Assembly (NCBI GenBank): GCA_030536145.1
Contig: JAUNQN010000013.1
Span: 1-33,924, forward strand
Direction: 5' to 3'
From: Akkermansia sp.
GTDB taxonomy: Bacteria; Verrucomicrobiota; Verrucomicrobiia; Verrucomicrobiales; Akkermansiaceae
Length of the DNA: 33,924 bases
A program made the position numbers and the translations under genes. Below the pieces are notes generated by a model. The model saw nothing but the letters and a program-made list of their open reading frames with translations, did no database searches and had not been told where the DNA came from. Shown here piece after piece: positions 23,520 to 31,257 of the stretch (the first letter of the stretch is position 1; every line of letters starts with the position of its first letter).

Positions 23520-24824
23520 ATGACGCTCCCTCAACTTTTCCCCCTGCTGGCGGCGGGCCTGTGCCTGCCGGGATTGGCCGCTGATGCTGCGGCCACCGCA
23601 CCTGCTGCTGCCCCTGCCGAGGCGGGGCTGAACCTGGCTTGCGTGGCCCGCGCGGAGCTGCCGGGTGATGGGCAGGACTTTGCGCGTGCCGTGGGGCTTT
23701 TTACGCTGAAAGACAAGGGCTATACCACGCCTGTGGGGTACCTGATGCTGGAGTACGGTGAGGGGGAGGAATCGTTCGGCTGGGTGCCGGCGGCTGTTTT
23801 CCATTGGTTTGAGCAAGACAGTGAGCCTGCCCTGCAGCTGCGCGACCTGGACCATGACGGCACGCCGGAGATTGTGGTGACGGGTACCACCATCACGGAC
23901 AGCTGTTACCAGATGCGCATTTTCCGCCTGAAGCACGGTGCCTGGTACATGGAGGCCGCCAGGGAGCCCCTGCAGCAGCTGGAGCCCGTGCTCTTCGGCA
24001 AGGATGAACTGGCCCACGCCAGCCGCGTGCGCTGGGATGCCAACGGCTTTACCGTCTTTGCCCCGGCGGTGGATGATTGCCCGTTCCCGCCCGCCTCCAC
24101 CGTGTACCTGTACAGCGGCGGCAAGGCCCAAGCGCTGCCGCCTGTGCAGCAGGCCACTTGTCCCCCCGGCTGGCAGGAGAAGGACTACTGGGCCGTGCGG
24201 GCGGACGGTGCCGCCCTGGTGCGGCTGAAGGTGGCCCTGGGCCCCTGTGATGCCGTGAAGCGCAGAGGCTATGGTTTGGGCGAGGTTCCGCCGGAGCTGC
24301 TGCCGGAGGGTACCGCTGCCGATGAGGCGGAGCCGGCCTACTGCTTTGCCTCTACCGGGTACATGCCGCCCAACCGCCGGATTTATGACAGCCCGCACGG
24401 CGTGTTTGCCCCGCTGCTGCCCTACCGCTGCAGCCGGGAGAAGGAGCTGCACGGCACCACCCTGCGCGCCTGTGCGCCGGAGGCACGGGAGGGGCGCCTG
24501 CCTGTCATCACGCGCGACAACCGCCTGCTGCTGGTGGGGGAAGAGTACCCCACCGATGTGGCGCAGGAGCTCCCCGCGCCGTTCCGCATGGCACCCCGCT
24601 CCCCGGAGACCATCGCCTGGGTCACGGACCGCTGCTTTGTAGTGATGGCCTGGCAGAAGGAGGAAAACGGCCCGCGCTACCTGGCCTGGCAGGCATACAC
24701 CGCCGGGGAGAACGGCAAGTTTGCCCCCGCCGCCTCCGGCCGCCTGGTGGATTACCTGCATCTCCCCGCCATCCATGATTCCGCCCTCTGGATGGGGGAG
24801 GAGTGCATCTACCGCCCGGAGTAG
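23520..24824 (+). CDS. Secreted protein of unknown function with an EF-hand/FG-GAP-like motif
   Basis: A 434-aa protein with an N-terminal signal peptide: LPQLFPLLAAGLCLPGLAADA, with cleavage probably after an Ala around residue 20-23, followed by an Ala/Pro-rich linker. A calcium-binding type D-x-D-x-D-G sequence is visible as LRDLDHDGTPEIVV around residue 103-116, as in FG-GAP/VCBS proteins and periplasmic EF-hand loops. The rest has alternating strands without a motif I know. It is preceded by the rpsP terminator and converges with the PDZ gene 181 bp away. Probably periplasmic or surface-exposed. Function not assigned. Confidence 0.75.
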   Translation: MTLPQLFPLLAAGLCLPGLAADAAATAPAAAPAEAGLNLACVARAELPGDGQDFARAVGLFTLKDKGYTTPVGYLMLEYGEGEESFGWVPAAVFHWFEQDSEPALQLRDLDHDGTPEIVVTGTTITDSCYQMRIFRLKHGAWYMEAAREPLQQLEPVLFGKDELAHASRVRWDANGFTVFAPAVDDCPFPPASTVYLYSGGKAQALPPVQQATCPPGWQEKDYWAVRADGAALVRLKVALGPCDAVKRRGYGLGEVPPELLPEGTAADEAEPAYCFASTGYMPPNRRIYDSPHGVFAPLLPYRCSREKELHGTTLRACAPEAREGRLPVITRDNRLLLVGEEYPTDVAQELPAPFRMAPRSPETIAWVTDRCFVVMAWQKEENGPRYLAWQAYTAGENGKFAPAASGRLVDYLHLPAIHDSALWMGEECIYRPE

Positions 24825-25005
24825 GGGGAGCGGTGATGGTGGGTGTGCCGGGAGTATGGGTGGTGCGGGCGTGTAGTTGAACCACCCATGCGCCCTTACC
24901 AACCCACCCGCGCCCGCTCTGCGGGGTGGTTCCCTGCATCACCGCCTCACCAACCCGGTAACCCCGCCGAACGGCGCGTACCAATCCATGCAGGATAAAC
25001 TCCAA
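24825..25005. other. Convergent intergenic region with competing hairpins
   Basis: The arm ACCACCCAT (24881-24889) can pair perfectly with ATGGGTGGT (24856-24864). The overlapping GAACCACCC (24879-24887) can pair with GGGTGGTTC (24924-24932). The sequence ACCAACCC recurs (about 24898-24905 and 24949-24956). No gene is apparent and no T-run follows, so its role as a bidirectional terminator is uncertain. Confidence 0.45.
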
Positions 25006-25800
25006 TTATTTCAAATTTTGCAACCGTTTCACCACATGGTCGGGCAGGGCGGCGCGCTGCTCCGGGGTGTCTATATTGGCGCGGTAGGTCACCTTGCCCG
25101 CCTTGTCGAACAGCTCCACTGTGAGCAGGTTGTTGGAGCCGCGCAGCATCACGCTGCCTTGGTCGTCCTTGAAACTCACGGAGGCCTCGCCCGCGCGGCC
25201 CTCCATCCAGCCCTTGCCGTCCGGGTTGGCATCCCGCGCCAGGTCGCGGATATCCTGCAGGGTATCCGTCACCTTCTCCGGGGCGATGCCGTGGGGCAGG
25301 GCGGCCAGCTGGGCGCACAGGCTGCGGCGCAGCTCCGCCAGTTTCTCGCGTATCTCCTGCGGCACGGCCAGGGGGCGCATCACGCGGTCCCCGCCCACGG
25401 CGGAATCCAGGCTGTTCATGGCGGTTGCCGCCGGGTTGGGGGAGCGCATGAGCAGCAGGGAAACCGCCTGGCGGTGCCCCTGGCGCACCAGCTCCACGCG
25501 CACGCGCTCACCGGGTGTGCGGCCGGCCAGCATGGCGGCCAGCGTGGCGCGGTCTCGCACGGGCTTGCCGTCCAGCATCACAATCACATCCCCCTCCAGA
25601 ATCCCTGCCTGCGCCGCCGGGCCGCCCGGCAGCAGGGAGACCACCCGCACCCCGGAATCCGGGGCCGTGGGGGCGGCGGCAGCGCCTGCGGCATCCTCTC
25701 CCACCATGCCCATGGCACAGCGGTTCGGCGCGGCGGCAGCCACAGCCCCGCACAGGAGCAGGGCTGCCAGAAATGTTGTCTGGAAGGAGTGAAATTTCAT
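25006..25800 (-). CDS. Exported PDZ-domain protein
   Basis: A 264-aa exported protein. The signal peptide MKFHSFQTTFLAALLLCGAVAAAAP is followed by a low-complexity Ala/Gly linker and one PDZ domain at about residues 45-115. That domain has the carboxylate-binding region VVSLLPGGPAAQAGILEGDVIVMLDGKPV, typical of DegS/HtrA-type PDZ domains. No protease domain is present. A TTG five codons upstream (25815) overlaps the anti-sigma stop, but the ATG at 25800 gives a clean signal peptide, so I chose it. It is third in the sigma - anti-sigma operon, which suggests a periplasmic sensor or adaptor in envelope stress control. That role is inferred. Confidence 0.78.
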   Translation of the reverse strand: MKFHSFQTTFLAALLLCGAVAAAAPNRCAMGMVGEDAAGAAAAPTAPDSGVRVVSLLPGGPAAQAGILEGDVIVMLDGKPVRDRATLAAMLAGRTPGERVRVELVRQGHRQAVSLLLMRSPNPAATAMNSLDSAVGGDRVMRPLAVPQEIREKLAELRRSLCAQLAALPHGIAPEKVTDTLQDIRDLARDANPDGKGWMEGRAGEASVSFKDDQGSVMLRGSNNLLTVELFDKAGKVTYRANIDTPEQRAALPDHVVKRLQNLK

Positions 25801-25811
25801 AAAAGGGTAAA

Positions 25812-26348
25812 TCAAAGCATCTCCGCGGGCACCGTCACCGTCGTGCGGTTCGGCACGCGCACCGTCACCGTCATGCCGTCGTCGCCATCCAGCACAAAGG
25901 TGTCCTCATACGTCACCTCGTAACTGCGCACCGGGGTGGAATCCGCATTCCACTGCACGGATTCCCCGCCGCGGGAAAGGATGACACTGCGGCTCACCAG
26001 TCCCTGCGGGGCAGCATCCGCCACCGCCGTGCCGTGGAAGGCCAGCCCGCCCGCCGCGCAGCACACCAAGGCCGCCGCAGCAGCGGCGCAGCGGCGCAGC
26101 CAGGGGCGGCCCGCCGTGCTGCGCCCGCCGCGCGCCTGTGCCGCCGCCACGTACATACCCATGCCCATCTGCCCCATCAGGTGCAGCGGCATCTCCGCCG
26201 GGGCCAGGCGGCGCAGCATAGCCTCTGTGCGGCGCAGCTCCGTCTCCTCTGCAGAGGCCGCCTGCATGGCGGCCAGAAAACGGCCCGCCAGCGCATCCGG
26301 CAGGGGAGCGGCACCCAGGGTGTCCAGGTTTGTCTGTTCCGTATCCAT
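25812..26348 (-). CDS. Putative membrane-bound anti-sigma factor
   Basis: A 178-aa protein with one central hydrophobic segment at about residues 85-105 (RCAAAAAALVCCAAGGLAF). The N-terminal cytoplasmic part has predicted helices and the C-terminal part is strand-rich and extracytoplasmic. This topology, together with its position 16 bp after an ECF sigma gene, is that of an anti-sigma factor. I do not see the H-x3-C-x2-C zinc motif of ZAS proteins. The assignment therefore rests on context and topology. The gene ends within the region of the PDZ protein start. Confidence 0.6.
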   Translation of the reverse strand: MDTEQTNLDTLGAAPLPDALAGRFLAAMQAASAEETELRRTEAMLRRLAPAEMPLHLMGQMGMGMYVAAAQARGGRSTAGRPWLRRCAAAAAALVCCAAGGLAFHGTAVADAAPQGLVSRSVILSRGGESVQWNADSTPVRSYEVTYEDTFVLDGDDGMTVTVRVPNRTTVTVPAEML

Positions 26349-26364
26349 GGTCTCTTGTAAGGGT

Positions 26365-26931
26365 TTAATTATCTATGGGGTTGGCCTCCAGCTCCTTGCG
26401 CATGGCCTGCATGGCATAGCGGTAGCGGGAGGTAATGGTGGCCAGCTTGGCCCCGGTCATGTCGGCAATCTCCTGGAAAGTGTGTTCACCCCATATCTTG
26501 AGCACCACCACCTCCGCATAATCCGCCGGCAGGTTCCGCAGCAGCTTCTCCACCCGGGCGCGCAGATACTCGTCATCCGCCGCGCAGGAAAGCCAGGGCT
26601 CGTCCGCCTCCCCCTCCTGCATCCCGTCCTGCTCCCGGCGGGCATACTCCTTGCGCACCTCCTCCCGCCGCCCGCGGTCCATGGCGCGGTGGCGTATGGT
26701 GGTGTACACGTAGCCGGGCCACTGGGCCCGCCCGCCCTGGAACTCCCCGGAATCCACCGCACGCACCAGCTGCACCAGCGCCTCCTGCATCACGTCCTCG
26801 GCATCCGCCTCCGTCCGTGTCTGCTGGCGCGCATACAGCAGCAGCCTGGCTCCATACTCCCGCAGCCACGCCGCCCAGTCCACAGACCCGGCGCGCTCCT
26901 TCCCGGCAGCTTCTGATGACTCCTTACCCAT
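26365..26931 (-). CDS. ECF-type RNA polymerase sigma factor
   Basis: A 188-aa sigma-70 family protein with region 2 and region 4 only. Region 2 is visible as LLLYARQQTRTEADAEDVMQEALVQLVRA with the YVYTTIRHRAMDRGRR core-binding end. Region 4 is LPADYAEVVVLKIWGEHTFQEIADMTGAKLATITSRYRYAMQAMRKEL, a complete helix-turn-helix. The frame continues up to 27000, but TATAAT at 26941-26946 and the family length favour the ATG at 26931. The operon continues with a membrane anti-sigma-like protein and an exported PDZ protein, as for envelope-stress regulons. Autoregulation is likely but the -35 element is unclear. Confidence 0.9.
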   Translation of the reverse strand: MGKESSEAAGKERAGSVDWAAWLREYGARLLLYARQQTRTEADAEDVMQEALVQLVRAVDSGEFQGGRAQWPGYVYTTIRHRAMDRGRREEVRKEYARREQDGMQEGEADEPWLSCAADDEYLRARVEKLLRNLPADYAEVVVLKIWGEHTFQEIADMTGAKLATITSRYRYAMQAMRKELEANPIDN

Positions 26932-26940
26932 CGTCCGTTC

Positions 26941-26946
26941 ATTATA
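26941..26946 (-). promoter_or_regulatory. -10 box of the sigma factor operon
   Basis: TATAAT on the minus strand, nine bases before the ATG at 26931. No TTGACA-like -35 is present at 16-18 bp; the position holds AAAACC. It may be a promoter of another sigma factor or need an activator. Confidence 0.45.
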
Positions 26947-26977
26947 TAGGCGCACCACGCGCCCGGTTTTGTGTATA

Positions 26978-27148
26978 TTATTTCCCGTCCAAACCGTCAT
27001 TCTGCCGCGCCAGCCACCGTTCCGGCAGCTCCACCGCCGCCGGATTCCCCATCTCCGCCGCCCTGCGGTACCATAACTCCCGGTGCCGCAGGCTTGTGTT
27101 CATACAGGCACCGTCCTTCCGGATGGTCTGGGGGCGGCAGGTACTCAT
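26978..27148 (-). CDS. Possible 56-aa protein with a Sel1-like fragment
   Basis: An unlisted small open frame, ATG at 27148, stop at 26978. The central sequence RELWYRRAAEMGNPAAVEL resembles one Sel1-type repeat (Y-R-x-A-A-E-x-G-N-x-x-A). It could be the remnant of a larger Sel1 protein or a real small protein. I see no convincing promoter or ribosome site. It lies between the aspS terminator and the sigma gene, on the same strand. Confidence 0.3.
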   Translation of the reverse strand: MSTCRPQTIRKDGACMNTSLRHRELWYRRAAEMGNPAAVELPERWLARQNDGLDGK

Positions 27149-27208
27149 GCTCCATGATTGTCAGATTGCAATGCGTGCGGCCTCTGCAAGTAGTTTGAAA
27201 TCAATAAA

Positions 27209-27244
27209 TAAAAAAGGCGCAGCCGCAAGAGGTGCGGCTGCGCC
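27209..27244 (-). terminator. Intrinsic terminator after aspS
   Basis: Perfect 11-bp GC-rich stem (27244-27234 with 27226-27216), 7-nt loop, followed on the minus strand by a T-run (27215-27210). It lies 25 bp after the aspS stop. Confidence 0.92.
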
Positions 27245-27268
27245 GGGGTGTAGATGGTTGCTGCCGCC

Positions 27269-29125
<1,857 letters not shown>

Positions 29126-29184
29126 GGCATTCGGAGTTGAATGTTGCATCTGCCCCGCAAAATATGAATGCGCAGGCGCGTGCA

Positions 29185-29212
29185 AGTATACCCTACGGGG
29201 TGGCAATGTCAA
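29185..29212 (-). promoter_or_regulatory. aspS promoter
   Basis: On the minus strand: perfect TTGACA (29212-29207), 16-bp spacer, TATACT (29190-29185). It gives a start near 29178 and a leader of about 50 nt, in contrast to the leaderless genes. Confidence 0.82.
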
Positions 29213-29343
29213 GCCTGTTTTTCTGGGTCGGGCGCGCAAAAACGGTGCCGCGGGCGGGGCGGAAAACAGGTGGAATCACCAAACCCGGCTCCGCCCCGGG
29301 CGCGTGCTTGTTCCCCCCGCAGGCTGCGGGGGTGCGGTGTTCA

Positions 29344-30075
29344 TCAGGGATGCACCGTTCCTTGGCCATCGGCCGGTGCCGGCTTGTCGGCATGGATTCC
29401 GGAAAATGTTCCCTGGCGTTCCTTGGAGAAGGAGTAGACAAATGTTGTCAGGCCGTCGATGTGCTCGCTCATTTCCGGGCGGACGTATGCCCCCATGGAG
29501 TCCAGGACGATGTCGATGCCCTCCCGGCGGGCAAACTTGGCGGCCGGTACAAAATCGCAATCTCCGGCAATGAGCACAATCTTGTCCACCTGCTTTTTCA
29601 GGGCCATGGATACCATATCGATGCCTATGCGGGTGTCCACCCCCTTCTGCTTGATATTCAGGGTAAAATCGTCCTCGGTCAGGTCTTCCAGGCGTTTCTC
29701 GCCCTTCATCAGCGCCTTGGTAGCCTCGTATTTCAGGTTGTATACCGCCTGCTCGTCGGCCAGCTTGCCGAGCCGCACGGCAAATTTGCGCTTGGTGCGC
29801 AGGGCGTTGAGAAAGGCCATGTTCCAGGCATACAGGGGCTCCCGCTTCAGGTTGACGATTTTCTTGAGGAGCGGGTGGTAGACGTTCTTTTCAGAAGGCG
29901 GGCAATCGTAATAGAGCACGCGGTACAGGGAGCATTCACCCCTGTCATGCGCCAAGTGCTTCATACAATACTTGTACAACGTATCTGCTGCCGGAACCGG
30001 TTCCTGGGAGCCGGCGTAGGCAAGCATCCTGCGGCGGAAGTATCCGCCGTCCACTAGTATGGCTGTCCTGATCAT
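29344..30075 (-). CDS. NYN-domain (LabA/DUF88-like) putative ribonuclease
   Basis: A 243-aa protein with a PIN-like NYN fold, predicted to act as a metal-dependent RNase. The acidic residues expected at the active site are visible: D9 in AILVDGGYF, D147 in KGVDTRIGIDM, and D172/D174 in LIAGDCDFVPAAKFARREG. Characterised PIN/NYN proteins cleave RNA. The C-terminal 25 residues are Gly/Pro-rich and probably disordered. It has its own promoter and a 94-nt leader that contains a terminator-like hairpin, so expression may be attenuated. The target RNA is unknown. Confidence 0.85.
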   Translation of the reverse strand: MIRTAILVDGGYFRRRMLAYAGSQEPVPAADTLYKYCMKHLAHDRGECSLYRVLYYDCPPSEKNVYHPLLKKIVNLKREPLYAWNMAFLNALRTKRKFAVRLGKLADEQAVYNLKYEATKALMKGEKRLEDLTEDDFTLNIKQKGVDTRIGIDMVSMALKKQVDKIVLIAGDCDFVPAAKFARREGIDIVLDSMGAYVRPEMSEHIDGLTTFVYSFSKERQGTFSGIHADKPAPADGQGTVHP

Positions 30076-30078
30076 GGT

Positions 30079-30139
30079 AAAAAGAAAAAGCCCCCAAGTT
30101 CATAGCATCCCGGATCGTGGGAGAATTACTGATGGGGGC
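30079..30139 (-). terminator. Terminator-like hairpin in the leader of the NYN gene
   Basis: On the minus strand, GCCCCCA (30139-30133) pairs with TGGGGGC (30096-30090) and is followed by TTTTTCTTTTT (30089-30079), just before the ATG at 30075. The loop is long (36 nt) and contains further pairing segments. It lies between the promoter at 30176-30204 and the gene, so it is either an attenuator or the end of a small RNA of about 90 nt. Confidence 0.6.
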
Positions 30140-30175
30140 GGATAATGATTAAGCGGGATTGCTCCCACGGCAGAG

Positions 30176-30204
30176 AGCATACAGGATGGCAGCGCGCCTG
30201 TCAA
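30176..30204 (-). promoter_or_regulatory. Promoter of the NYN gene leader
   Basis: On the minus strand: perfect TTGACA (30204-30199), 17-bp spacer, TATGCT (30181-30176). It predicts a transcription start near 30169. Confidence 0.8.
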
Positions 30205-30261
30205 TTCCCTTTTTGCAGGAAATGCGGGGAAGGCGGGAAAAATGCGGGACGCCGGTTCCCA

Positions 30262-31257
30262 TCAGGCCCACTCGCGGGAGAGGCAGCGGGGGCAGGCCTG
30301 CACCCAGTGGCCGGGGGTGATCTCCTGCATGGGGGGGCGGTGCTGCAGGGTGGCGGGGTCTGCGCCCATGCGCTGGCAGAAGCGGCAGCCGGGCACGTGG
30401 TTTGCCAGGGAGGGCACGTGGCCGGGGATGCTGGGCAGGTGGCTCTTGCGGGGGTATTCCGGGCGGGGCATGGAGGCGAGCAGGGCGCGGGTGTATGCGT
30501 GGCAGGGGTTGGCAAAGAGCTCTTTCACCTCTGCGCTTTCCACGATGCGCCCGGCGTACATCACCAGCACGCGGTCACAGTTCTGCGCCACCACGCCCAG
30601 GTCATGGGTGATGAGCAGGGTGGACGACTGGGAGCCCACCTGCAGCTCCCGCAGCAGGCCCAGTATCTGGTCCTGCACGGTCACGTCCAGCGCGGTGGTG
30701 GGCTCGTCTGCAATCACCAGCTCCGGGCGGCAGGCTATGGCGGTGGCCAGGACCACGCGCTGGCGCATGCCGCCGGAGAGTGAGCCGGGGTATTCCGCAG
30801 CGCGGTGCTCCGGGCTGGGGATGCGCACCTTGGCCAGCAGGCGGATGGCCTCGTCCCACGCCTGGTCTGCGGACATGCCGCGGTGGAGGATGAGGGATTC
30901 CGCAATCTGGTCACCGATGGTGTGGACGGGGTTCAGGGCTTTCATGGGCTCCTGGAAGATGACCCCGATGCTGCCGCCGCGGATTTCACGCAGGCGGCGG
31001 GGTTTCATTTTCAGGATGTCCTCTCCGTTGAACAGGACCTGCCCCCCCAGGATTTGCCCGGCGGGGTGGGGCAGCAGGCGCACCAGGCTCATGGCGGTCA
31101 CGCTCTTGCCGCCGCCGCTCTCCCCCACAATGCCCACGCACTTGCCGCGGGGAATGGTGAAACTCACGTCGTCCACGGCGCGCAGCAGGCTGCCGTCGCG
31201 CTCAAAGGCGGTGGTCAGGTTGCGGACTTCCAGCAGGTTGTCAGAGAGCTCTTTCAT
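30262..31257 (-). CDS. Peptide-type ABC transporter ATP-binding protein (OppD/DppD-like)
   Basis: A 331-aa ABC ATPase. Walker A GESGGGKS is at 45-52, the Q-loop FQEP at 101-104, the signature LSGGMRQR at 160-167 and Walker B VIADEP at 181-186, with D-loop ALDVT. The C-terminal extension after HDLGVVAQNCDRVLVMYAGRIVESAEV contains the cysteine-bearing oligopeptide-transporter domain (PGCRF...QACPRC), which carries an iron-sulfur cluster in some OppD/DppD proteins. It energises import of peptides or related ligands. The start overlaps the solute-binding protein stop by four bases. It is the only ATPase visible; the usual partner (OppF type) does not follow. Confidence 0.93.
   Translation of the reverse strand: MKELSDNLLEVRNLTTAFERDGSLLRAVDDVSFTIPRGKCVGIVGESGGGKSVTAMSLVRLLPHPAGQILGGQVLFNGEDILKMKPRRLREIRGGSIGVIFQEPMKALNPVHTIGDQIAESLILHRGMSADQAWDEAIRLLAKVRIPSPEHRAAEYPGSLSGGMRQRVVLATAIACRPELVIADEPTTALDVTVQDQILGLLRELQVGSQSSTLLITHDLGVVAQNCDRVLVMYAGRIVESAEVKELFANPCHAYTRALLASMPRPEYPRKSHLPSIPGHVPSLANHVPGCRFCQRMGADPATLQHRPPMQEITPGHWVQACPRCLSREWA

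Noticed and set aside
29126..29239. Upstream start for aspS at 29239
   Set aside because: It would lie before the consensus promoter at 29185-29212 and adds residues not expected for AspRS.
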